Under the pieces are notes generated by a model. It saw nothing but the letters and a program-made list of their open reading frames with translations, made no database searches and was not told where the DNA came from. Made by a program: the position numbers and the translations under genes. From positions 1 to 5,266 of the forward strand of contig JAFUCW010000301.1 of NCBI GenBank assembly GCA_017459485.1: 5,266 bases of DNA, written 5' to 3'. Origin of the DNA: Eggerthellaceae bacterium. GTDB lineage: Bacteria > Actinomycetota > Coriobacteriia > Coriobacteriales > Eggerthellaceae. Shown here in pieces: positions 1-5,266 of the stretch (position 1 is its first letter; each line of letters begins with the position of its first letter).

Positions 1-1
1 G

Positions 2-1531
2 CTGCGGGGGGAGATGGACGGCTTCGCCGCAAGCGACTCGGTCGTGCGGAGTGCCGCTACGAACCGCTCCGCCGTGCTCGATCCCGCACTGTTGCGCCCA
101 GGGCGCTTCGACAGGCAGATTGTGGTGGATGTGCCTGACGTGAAGGGCCGCGAGAAGATCCTGAAGGTGCACGCTGCCAACAAACCGCTCGCCCAAGATG
201 TGGACTTGGACAAGATCGCCAAGCTGACGCCGGGTTTCACTGGTGCCGATTTGGCGAACTTGCTCAACGAATCTGCGCTGCTCACGGCGCGCCGTGGCAA
301 GAAGATTATCTCGATGGGTGAAGTGCAGGACTCCATGGAGCGCGTGATTGCCGGACCCGAGCGCAAAGGCCGCGTGATCGACGAGCAGACCAAGCGCACC
401 ATTGCCTACCACGAAAGCGGCCATGCTTTGGTGGGGCACACGTTGCCGCTGGCCGATCCCGTGCACAAGATCAGCATTATCAGCCGAGGACGCGCGTTGG
501 GCTACACCTTGTCCATCCCGAAGGAGGATAAGGTTTTGAACGGTCGCAACGAGATGATGCAAGAGCTTGCAGTGTTCATGGGCGGTCGCGTTGCGGAAGA
601 GATCTTCTGCGAAGACGTGACCACCGGCGCCTCCAACGACCTGGAGCGAGCCACTAAGATGGCACGTGCCATGGTTACGCAGTACGGCATGAGCACCGAA
701 CTTGGCACGCAAGTCTTCGGGCAGCCCAACCACGAAGTGTTCCTGGGCCGCGACTATGGCAACACGCAGGACTACTCCGAAGAGACCGCGCGGCGCATCG
801 ACGACGAAGTAGCACGCATTATGAAAGAAGCGCACGACACCGCCTACGAGATCTTGTCGTCGCGGGCCGACCAAATGCATCTGATGGCCAGCGTGCTTAT
901 GGACCGCGAGACGGTCGACGGTGAAGAGTGCCAGGCGTTGCTGGACAACCGCTGGGACGAGTGGTTGGCGCACGAAGCGTCAGGTGCGGTGGAGGCTGCA
1001 GCGACCACCTTAGGTTCCGCCCTCGGAGCCGCCGTTCTGGCGAACGGCGGACCAGCCGACGCTGCGGCTTCCGCTGGCGCCCAATCTGCTTCCGCCGACG
1101 GGGTCTTGCGTACCGAAGTACGCGGCGCCCCCGCCGGCGAAACCATCTCGGGCACCAGCGAAACCCTCGCTGACCCTTCGACCACCTACGGCGGTGTTCA
1201 GACAGACGCTCCGAAGGGCGCGCCGGGGGACGGTTCCGCATCAGCCGCTCCGCTGCTCGAAGAATCTGAATCTCGCTTCGCTGATTCAGATTCGTCATCG
1301 TGCGCTCCGCTGCTGCATGCATCTAGCGAGCCTGCTTCGCAGGCTAACAGGGATGGTGTTCAGACAGACGCTCCATCATCCCCCAGCGCACCCTCCTACG
1401 CTGGTACGGGGGACCTGGCGGAACCTGCGGGTGTGCAGGGGACGCCCGGACCCACGCCCCACGTTGGTGAGGGAGGTCTGGCGGAACCTGCGGGTGATGG
1501 GCCGGCAGACGGCAATACGGGGAACAAGTGA
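2..1531 (+). CDS. ftsH: ATP-dependent zinc metalloprotease FtsH, 5'-truncated by the window edge
   Basis: Membrane-anchored AAA+ protease that unfolds and degrades membrane and short-lived cytosolic proteins as a hexamer. The N-terminal membrane segments and Walker A/B motifs lie off the left edge; the frame is already open at base 2. Numbering from the ATG at 14 (an internal Met, the EMDGF motif), the visible parts are: second region of homology with AATNR (residues 15-19) and the arginine-finger segment PGRFDR (29-34); the AAA lid with GFTGADLANLLNESALL; the M41 zinc motif HESGH (H133, H137, catalytic E134) after a typical linker; and the third zinc ligand D209 in TTGASNDLERAT. The conserved part ends near residue 320. 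The remaining ~184 residues are an Ala/Ser/Pro/Gly/Asp-rich tail, much longer than in most FtsH proteins, with repeated GVQTDAP and LAEPAG motifs. Residues R12-S13, A20 and the LRG before EMDGF depart from the usual consensus. Family assignment is certain; function of the tail is unknown. Confidence 0.97.
   Translation: MRGEMDGFAASDSVVRSAATNRSAVLDPALLRPGRFDRQIVVDVPDVKGREKILKVHAANKPLAQDVDLDKIAKLTPGFTGADLANLLNESALLTARRGKKIISMGEVQDSMERVIAGPERKGRVIDEQTKRTIAYHESGHALVGHTLPLADPVHKISIISRGRALGYTLSIPKEDKVLNGRNEMMQELAVFMGGRVAEEIFCEDVTTGASNDLERATKMARAMVTQYGMSTELGTQVFGQPNHEVFLGRDYGNTQDYSEETARRIDDEVARIMKEAHDTAYEILSSRADQMHLMASVLMDRETVDGEECQALLDNRWDEWLAHEASGAVEAAATTLGSALGAAVLANGGPADAAASAGAQSASADGVLRTEVRGAPAGETISGTSETLADPSTTYGGVQTDAPKGAPGDGSASAAPLLEESESRFADSDSSSCAPLLHASSEPASQANRDGVQTDAPSSPSAPSYAGTGDLAEPAGVQGTPGPTPHVGEGGLAEPAGDGPADGNTGNK
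1262..1293. repeat. Perfect 11-bp inverted repeat inside ftsH
   Basis: GAATCTGAATC (1262-1272) and its exact reverse complement GATTCAGATTC (1283-1293) are separated by 10 bases, giving a possible hairpin within the coding sequence of the tail. It is AT-richer than its surroundings. No T-run follows, so it does not look like an intrinsic terminator. Confidence 0.85.
1329..1345. repeat. 7-bp hairpin with a TTC loop inside ftsH
   Basis: AGCCTGC (1329-1335), loop TTC, then GCAGGCT (1339-1345): a perfect, compact hairpin in the coding tail, just upstream of the second 20-bp repeat copy. No poly-T follows. Confidence 0.8.
1398..1496 (+). repeat. 36-bp imperfect direct repeat near the ftsH 3' end (two copies)
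   Basis: 1398-1433 and 1461-1496 match at 30 of 36 positions with a 63-bp period (in frame). The last 19 bases (1415-1433 and 1478-1496) are identical and encode LAEPAG. The protein reads YAGTGDLAEPAG and HVGEGGLAEPAG. A 6-bp inverted repeat, CCAGCG/CGCTGG (1383-1388, 1399-1404), borders the first copy. Confidence 0.85.
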
Positions 1532-1577
1532 TGGATGTGACTGGAGGACGAGTAGTGGATGTGACCGGGGGACGGGT
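1532..1577 (+). repeat. 22-bp imperfect tandem repeat directly after the ftsH stop
   Basis: Two 22-bp units, 1532-1553 and 1556-1577, share 19 of 22 bases at a 24-bp period. Both start TGGATGTGAC and contain GGACG. The second unit forms the left half of the REP-like element at 1561-1588, so the first unit can be read as a partial or decayed copy of the same element. Confidence 0.8.
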
Positions 1578-1588
1578 GCATCTGTCAC
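1561..1588 (+). repeat. REP-like element, copy A
   Basis: A 28-bp element bounded by GTGAC (1561-1565) and GTCAC (1584-1588) with a G-rich core, GGGGGACGGGTGC. It aligns with the reverse complement of copy B, differing mainly at two single bases and in the few bases before the right GTCAC. The core lacks a good internal complement, so copy A alone folds only through its 5-bp ends. The GTGAC...GTCAC architecture resembles extragenic palindromes abundant in some bacterial genomes; that class assignment is an inference. Confidence 0.65.
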
Positions 1589-1632
1589 GTTCGAGAGGTT
1601 GATTGGCAGGTTCGTCTTGGTCGCGCTCGAAT

Positions 1633-1659
1633 GTGACTGGGCACCTGTCCCCCTGTCAC
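1633..1659 (-). repeat. REP-like element, copy B, inverted relative to copy A
   Basis: A 27-bp element bounded by GTGAC (1633-1637) and GTCAC (1655-1659) with a C-rich core, CACCTGTCCCCC. Its reverse complement matches copy A. The inversion extends inward from the pair: TTCGAG at 1590-1595 beside copy A is the reverse complement of CTCGAA at 1626-1631 beside copy B. The two together span 1561-1659 as a large imperfect palindrome, like paired REP units. It has no poly-T end and probably acts, if at all, on mRNA stability rather than as a classical terminator. Confidence 0.65.
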
Positions 1660-1663
1660 GTCC

Positions 1664-1675
1664 GCATGCGCATGC
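1664..1675. promoter_or_regulatory. 12-bp perfect palindrome GCATGCGCATGC upstream of the folate gene
   Basis: Self-complementary 12-mer, also two tandem GCATGC units, lying 32 bp before the folate gene start. It could be an operator or chance; no promoter boxes are clear around it. Confidence 0.25.
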
Positions 1676-1695
1676 AGGTTGGACAGCGAAGAATC

Positions 1696-1701
1696 GAGGT
1701 G
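1696..1701 (+). promoter_or_regulatory. Ribosome binding site that sets the folate gene start
   Basis: GAGGTG lies 6 bases before the ATG at 1708. It decides that start against the longer in-frame opening at 1603 (TTG), which would translate the REP-like elements and has no such site. Confidence 0.75.
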
Positions 1702-1707
1702 CTTTCG

Positions 1708-3018
1708 ATGATCTGGCAATGCGGAAGGTATTCGTTCGACTCCCGGATGCCGGTGATCATGGGCATCCTCAACGTGACTCCCGACTCGTTTTCGGACGGA
1801 GGGCAACACAACTCCTTTGACGACGCTCTTGTCCATGCACATCGCATGGTTGACGAAGGCGCGCTCATTATCGACGTTGGCGGCGAATCCACCCGCCCTG
1901 GGTCTGCCGAGGTGTCGGTAGACGAAGAAATCGCGCGCACGGTCGAAGTGGTGCGCGCGCTTGCCGCCGAAGACATCTGTGTGAGCATCGACACGCGTCA
2001 TGCGAACGTGGCGCGGGCGTGCGTGGAAGCCGGTGCCGCCATCATCAACGACGTTTCGGGGTTTCGAGACCCCGAAATGGTGAAGGTGGCTACTGAATGT
2101 GACGCGGGCCTGGTGGTTATGCATATGCAGGGAGAACCGGGAACCATGCAGGACAATCCTACCTACACCGATGTAGTGGCGGAGGTGCGCGATTATTTGC
2201 GTGATCAGGCGGCCATGTTGGTGGGGGCTGGTGTGGCGCCGGAGCGCATTTCGCTCGATCCCGGTCCAGGGTTTGGGAAAACGCCCAAGCAGACGCTCGA
2301 GCTCATGCGCAACTTGCAGGAGATCGTGCATCTGGGTTATCCGGTGGTGGCTGCTCCTTCGCGCAAGCGCTACGTAGGCGAGACATACGGAATCGATAAC
2401 GCGGCCGACCGAGACGACGCGAGTGCCACTGAAGCGCTTATGGCTTGCGAACTGGGCGCGTCGGTCGTGCGCATGCATAACGTTGCAGTGACCGCCGCCA
2501 TGCTCGAGCATCTGCGTCCGTACTGCGTGCTCGCACTGGGTGCAAACGTTGCCCTGGTGGGCACCGACGACGAAGTCCAGGAGGCGCTTGTCGCCCAGCT
2601 CAACCAGGCCATTGCCGAATTGTGCCAGCTGCCCGATTCCCAGTTGATCGACGTGTCCAGCTACTACGAAAGCGAACCGGCATATGTGGAAGACCAGGCA
2701 AAGTTTGTGAACACGGTAGCGCTCATGCGCACGTCCATGGCGCCGCGCGACGTGTTGCGTGCTGTGCATGTTATCGAAGATGGCCTGGGGCGCGTACGCA
2801 CGCTTCGTAATGGCCCGCGCACCTGCGACATCGACATCCTGGACTACCAGCTCTACGTGTCCAACGACGAAGAACTCACCCTGCCGCACCCACGCATTCT
2901 CGAGCGCGACTTCGTGGTGAAGCCCTTACTCGAAATACTGCCCAACCACGTGCTTGCAGACGGCACGCAGGTTACCGCCGACCATGTCACTCTTGGCTGG
3001 GCCAGCAAGCTCAAATGA
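1708..3018 (+). CDS. folPK: Bifunctional dihydropteroate synthase / HPPK (FolP-FolK fusion)
   Basis: A 436-residue cytosolic folate enzyme. The N-terminal domain (about 1-272) is dihydropteroate synthase, which joins hydroxymethyl-dihydropterin pyrophosphate to p-aminobenzoate: GILNVTPDSFSDGG (19-32), GGESTRPG (58-65), SIDT (93-96), INDVSG (113-118), LDPGPGFGKT (183-192), SRKRY (218-222) and RMHNV (255-259). The C-terminal domain (about 273-436) is 6-hydroxymethyl-7,8-dihydropterin pyrophosphokinase: ALGAN (276-280), SSYYESEP (317-324), FVN (333-335), GPRTCDIDILDYQ with the two magnesium-binding aspartates D374 and D376, and LPHPR...RDFVVKPLLEI. Both domains look complete and catalytically intact. 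Positions linked to sulfonamide resistance in the family (F28, T62, P64) carry the sensitive-type residues. It follows ftsH by 176 bp on the same strand, a known neighbourhood, but folE and folB are not between them. The N-terminal MIWQCGRYSFD lead-in is normal for FolP and supports the chosen start. Confidence 0.96.
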   Translation: MIWQCGRYSFDSRMPVIMGILNVTPDSFSDGGQHNSFDDALVHAHRMVDEGALIIDVGGESTRPGSAEVSVDEEIARTVEVVRALAAEDICVSIDTRHANVARACVEAGAAIINDVSGFRDPEMVKVATECDAGLVVMHMQGEPGTMQDNPTYTDVVAEVRDYLRDQAAMLVGAGVAPERISLDPGPGFGKTPKQTLELMRNLQEIVHLGYPVVAAPSRKRYVGETYGIDNAADRDDASATEALMACELGASVVRMHNVAVTAAMLEHLRPYCVLALGANVALVGTDDEVQEALVAQLNQAIAELCQLPDSQLIDVSSYYESEPAYVEDQAKFVNTVALMRTSMAPRDVLRAVHVIEDGLGRVRTLRNGPRTCDIDILDYQLYVSNDEELTLPHPRILERDFVVKPLLEILPNHVLADGTQVTADHVTLGWASKLK

Positions 3019-3061
3019 CGAACTAAACCAGGTGCAATCTATCATTTGATGCGTCTTGCAA

Positions 3062-3364
3062 CTACGCTTCGGCACGAGCACGCTCTTCTTCAAGCACGCG
3101 GCGCACAACGCGTTCGACGCGCTGCTCTTCGTTGCGCTTCGACACGGCCATGCCGACAAGAGAGGTAACCGCCTGCACGGCAACTACAGTGACTCCAAGC
3201 GCGATGAGCGCGCGCTTGCCAAGGAGCTTGTAATTCTCTAGAGTCGTCGCGCCTCCCTGCTTCGCAGCCAACTTGCTGACGCGTTTCATGACAAAGCCGG
3301 CTTTGTCGCCGATAACGTTGCGGAGCGCATTTTCCAACTGATATTCAACGAGGGATTCTGGCAT
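3062..3364 (-). CDS. Small single-pass membrane protein of unknown function
   Basis: I do not recognise this 100-residue protein. It begins MPESLVEYQLENALRN, continues with a basic amphipathic stretch (20-51, including KRVSKLAAKQ and KLLGKR), then one hydrophobic segment (about 52-74, ALIALGVTVVAVQAVTSLVG) and ends in a highly charged, Glu/Arg-rich helix (76-100) that may form a coiled coil. No signal peptide cleavage site or catalytic motif is visible, so a membrane-anchored small protein is the best description. The ATG at 3364 is chosen because GAGAGGAG (3372-3379 on the minus strand) lies 7 bases upstream; an earlier in-frame ATG at 3415 has no such site. It is convergent with the folate gene (43-bp gap) and divergent from the efflux gene. 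The strong ribosome site and typical codon use support it being real. Confidence 0.8.
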   Translation of the reverse strand: MPESLVEYQLENALRNVIGDKAGFVMKRVSKLAAKQGGATTLENYKLLGKRALIALGVTVVAVQAVTSLVGMAVSKRNEEQRVERVVRRVLEEERARAEA

Positions 3365-3371
3365 CAAAAAA

Positions 3372-3379
3372 CTCCTCTC
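3372..3379 (-). promoter_or_regulatory. Strong ribosome binding site of the small membrane protein
   Basis: On the minus strand GAGAGGAG is followed by six T, one G and then ATG: a near-ideal Shine-Dalgarno at 7-base spacing. It fixes the start at 3364. Confidence 0.8.
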
Positions 3380-3394
3380 ATTCCCGTGGGCTCT

Positions 3395-3400
3395 ATTGTA
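3395..3400 (-). promoter_or_regulatory. Candidate -10 box for the small membrane protein
   Basis: TACAAT on the minus strand, about 31 bases before the ATG, which would leave a short leader containing the ribosome site. No good -35 hexamer is seen 16-18 bases upstream, so this is a weak call. Confidence 0.35.
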
Positions 3401-3613
3401 AAGGAACTGCTGCAAAGGTACAGGCGCGGACAGGTTTGGAGCAGAGGGTTGGCTGGCGAAGGGAAGAGACTTTTTGCGGGGGAAATGGAGGGATGTTCGG
3501 CCTTATGCGAAGCATGGAAAAAAGACGAAGTAGTGCATCGTATAAGTAAAGTAATGCGCTCTTTATGAACGCAGCGTATACAGGCGTCTGCGAGCGTAAC
3601 ATAGCCTGCTGCT

Positions 3614-5179
3614 ATGGAAGAAAGATCGCGACAATCAATCGATGCATCATCTGCAAGCATTGCCCCATCCAACGCTGTGGAAGACGCATCTTCGGACCTG
3701 TTCGGCGCCGACGAGACGACGGGCGCTCCTGTGGGACAGGACCCCCTCAACCCTGGACGTGACGACAAGGTCAACCGCATGGGGACGGACTCCATTCCTC
3801 GCTTGATCACCGAGTTCGCCATCCCGTCGGTTGTGGGTATGGTGGTCAACGGTGCTTACAACATCGTCGACTCCATCTTCCTGGGGCAGGCCATCGGCTA
3901 TATTGGGCAGGCGACCATGACGGCGGCCAACCCCATCATGATCGTGTTCATGGCCATCTCCATGCTCATCGGCGCGGGCGGTAATGCGCTTGCGGCCCTC
4001 CGCTTGGGGCAGGGCGACCGCATTGGCGCCGAACGCAGCCTGGGCAATACGGTAACGCTTTCCATCATCATCTCTGTGCTGGTGGCAATCCTTGCGTTCA
4101 GCCCCGCCATCAATGGGTTGCTCACTCTTTCCAGCGCCACGCCCGAAGTGTGGGACGGAGCGCGCGTGTTCATCCAAATTCTGTCTGCAGGCTTCATCCT
4201 GCAGTGCATCGGGTTGGGCGTGAACAACTTCATTCGTACCGCCGGCGCGCCCATCCGTGCTTTGCTCACCATGGTCATCGGAACTGTGGTGTGCGTCTTG
4301 TTCAACTTCCTGCTTGTTATGGTGCTTGGCATGGGCGTGGTGGGCAGCGCGCTTGCCACGCTGGCAGGGCAGGCGGCCTCGTGCATCAGCGTGCTGTGGT
4401 ATTTCATCTTCACGAAAAACGTTCCGTTGAAGCTGCACTTGCGCTACATGCCGCTTGAGGGTCGCACGGTGCGGATGCTACTCTCGCTGGGCCTTGCCAG
4501 TTTCGCCATGCAGGTGGGCGCGGCCATCCTCAACCTTGTGCTCAACCATCAGCTGGTGGTATACGGCGACATGCACGCCATCGGCGCGGAGGCGGCGCTT
4601 GCGTCGATCGGCGTGGGGCAGCGCATCGGTATGTTCACGGTGTTCCCGCTGATCGGCGTTGCCATTGCTATCCAGCCGCTGCTTGGCTATAACTACGGCG
4701 CACATCTGTTCGACCGCGTGCGCAAAACGCTGTGGTATGGCATCGCCGGCGCCACCATCATCGCTGTGTTCATGTGGGCGGTGGTGCACCTGTTCCCCAC
4801 GCAAATCGTCAATCTGTTTGGCCTGACCGACCCAGAACTGCACGACTTCACGATCTTTGTGCTGAAGGTCCAGCTGATGCTGCTGCCGGTCGTGGGATTC
4901 CAGATCGTGGGCTCGAACTACTTCCAGGCAACCGGCCAGCCCGCCAAGTCGATCTTCCTTTCGCTTACGCGCCAGATCCTGTTCCTGGTGCCCCTGATGT
5001 TCGTTCTTCCCGTTGCCATGCCGGCGCTCTTCCCGCAGTACACGGGTCTGGACGGCCTGGTGTTCGCCATGCCGGTGGCGGACTTCCTGGCAACGTTCAC
5101 TACGGCCATTTTCGTCATCATCGAGCAGCGCCGTATCAACGCTCTCGAGGCGGGCGAACTGCAACTCGGCGAATTCTAG
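3614..5179 (+). CDS. MATE-family multidrug/cation efflux transporter (MepA-like)
   Basis: A 521-residue inner-membrane antiporter that would export drugs or other cationic compounds in exchange for Na+ or H+. After a polar, acidic N-terminal stretch (1-55), the family homology starts at NRMGTDSIPRLITEFAIPSVVGM (54 on). About twelve hydrophobic segments follow in two halves: roughly 66-90, 103-125, 145-168, 184-206, 214-238, 241-266, then 288-310, 325-355, 371-395, 411-435, 447-472 and 480-504. Typical MATE landmarks are YNIVDSIFLG in segment 1, NNFIRTAGAP (204-213), GYNYGA (358-363), NYFQATGQP (435-443) and a charged C-terminal end. The MepA-like subgroup is inferred from these motifs; substrate cannot be read. 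An in-frame stop at 3602-3604 limits the start, and the ATG at 3614 has no clear Shine-Dalgarno. The ATG at 3779 (residue 56), with AAGG 8 bases upstream, would give a 466-residue protein of usual MATE length. A TATACA at 3577-3582 is a weak -10 candidate. No neighbouring regulator gene is visible. Confidence 0.93.
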   Translation: MEERSRQSIDASSASIAPSNAVEDASSDLFGADETTGAPVGQDPLNPGRDDKVNRMGTDSIPRLITEFAIPSVVGMVVNGAYNIVDSIFLGQAIGYIGQATMTAANPIMIVFMAISMLIGAGGNALAALRLGQGDRIGAERSLGNTVTLSIIISVLVAILAFSPAINGLLTLSSATPEVWDGARVFIQILSAGFILQCIGLGVNNFIRTAGAPIRALLTMVIGTVVCVLFNFLLVMVLGMGVVGSALATLAGQAASCISVLWYFIFTKNVPLKLHLRYMPLEGRTVRMLLSLGLASFAMQVGAAILNLVLNHQLVVYGDMHAIGAEAALASIGVGQRIGMFTVFPLIGVAIAIQPLLGYNYGAHLFDRVRKTLWYGIAGATIIAVFMWAVVHLFPTQIVNLFGLTDPELHDFTIFVLKVQLMLLPVVGFQIVGSNYFQATGQPAKSIFLSLTRQILFLVPLMFVLPVAMPALFPQYTGLDGLVFAMPVADFLATFTTAIFVIIEQRRINALEAGELQLGEF

Positions 5180-5266
5180 ACGCGCCCCGCGTCGCCGGCT
5201 CCTTGCGCGAAGAGCTGTGCCCGTGTGCACGTTGTGCCATGCAGAACAGGCGGCCGCCAGAAAGCA

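Larger units (their letters stand above)
1193..1374 (+). repeat. Perfect 20-bp direct repeat in the ftsH tail (two copies)
   Basis: GGTGTTCAGACAGACGCTCC occurs identically at 1193-1212 and 1355-1374. The spacing of 162 bp is a multiple of three, so both copies are read in the same frame and encode GVQTDAP. Flanking bases differ, so this is a short repeat unit rather than one large duplication. An 11-bp repeat, GCTCCGCTGCT, also occurs between them at 1247-1257 and 1304-1314, again in frame (APLL). Confidence 0.9.

Noticed and set aside
1664..1675. GCATGCGCATGC palindrome as a defined operator
   Set aside because: Kept only as a low-confidence site: a single short palindrome with no promoter around it cannot be assigned to a regulator.
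1603..1707. N-terminal extension of the folate protein from TTG at 1603
   Set aside because: It would translate REP-like copy B and lacks a ribosome site; the ATG at 1708 has GAGGTG at 6-base spacing and gives a normal FolP N terminus.
1585..2889. 434-codon open frame on the minus strand across the folate gene
   Set aside because: It is the antisense shadow of the folate gene: composition is His/Arg/Val-rich with no recognisable domain, and the plus strand has complete catalytic motifs.
3033..3060. Possible bidirectional terminator in the convergent gap (TGCAA...TTGCA with an inner ATC/GAT)
   Set aside because: The stem is only 5 bp plus 3 bp with unequal internal loops, and no T-run follows on either strand.
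3365..3613. Small RNA, tRNA or riboswitch in the divergent intergenic region
   Set aside because: No cloverleaf, conserved riboswitch core or strong hairpin with T-run was seen; only weak promoter-like hexamers such as TATAAG (3541) and TATACA (3577) without matching -35 boxes.
4478..5230. 250-codon open frame on the minus strand across the efflux gene
   Set aside because: Antisense shadow of a hydrophobic membrane protein; Arg/His/Gln-rich with no domain and no ribosome site.
5249..5258. GGCGGCCGCC palindrome near the right edge
   Set aside because: A 10-bp GC palindrome without a T-run is expected by chance in GC-rich DNA and does not look like a terminator.

Overview
The window looks like GC-rich bacterial chromosomal DNA. 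From family recall only, the closest fit is an actinomycetotal gut- or oral-type lineage such as the Coriobacteriia/Eggerthellaceae. The reasons are G/C-ending codons, an FtsH core of that type, the ftsH-fol gene linkage, and GTGAC...GTCAC palindromes near the genes. The taxon is an inference. The left edge cuts a gene, so the window may be a contig end or an excised piece.

Layout: (1) 2-1531 (+) is the 3' part of ftsH, encoding the end of the AAA+ domain, the whole M41 zinc protease domain and an unusual low-complexity tail of about 184 residues. The DNA of that tail is full of short direct and inverted repeats. (2) 1532-1707 has no gene. It holds a 22-bp imperfect tandem repeat, two REP-like GTGAC...GTCAC elements in opposite orientation, a 12-bp palindrome and the ribosome binding site of the next gene. 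(3) 1708-3018 (+) is a bifunctional folate gene with dihydropteroate synthase (FolP) at the N terminus and HPPK (FolK) at the C terminus. (4) 3062-3364 (-) is a 100-residue single-membrane-segment protein of unknown function, convergent with the folate gene across 43 bp. (5) 3365-3613 is a divergent intergenic region of 249 bp holding a plausible -10 box for the minus-strand gene and only weak promoter candidates for the plus-strand gene. (6) 3614-5179 (+) is a 12-segment MATE-family efflux protein, closest in feel to MepA-like members. (7) 5180-5266 shows no gene and no convincing terminator.

How it fits together: ftsH next to folate genes is a conserved neighbourhood (tilS-hpt-ftsH-fol clusters) in Gram-positive bacteria. 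Here the folE and folB genes often found in it are absent between ftsH and folP, and folP and folK are fused. The fused protein would catalyse the pyrophosphokinase step and the following condensation with p-aminobenzoate. The small membrane protein and the efflux pump have no evident pathway link to folate. I see no sign of a phage, CRISPR, toxin-antitoxin or other defence system. The most unusual material is the repeat-rich 1190-1680 interval, covering the ftsH tail and the adjacent spacer.
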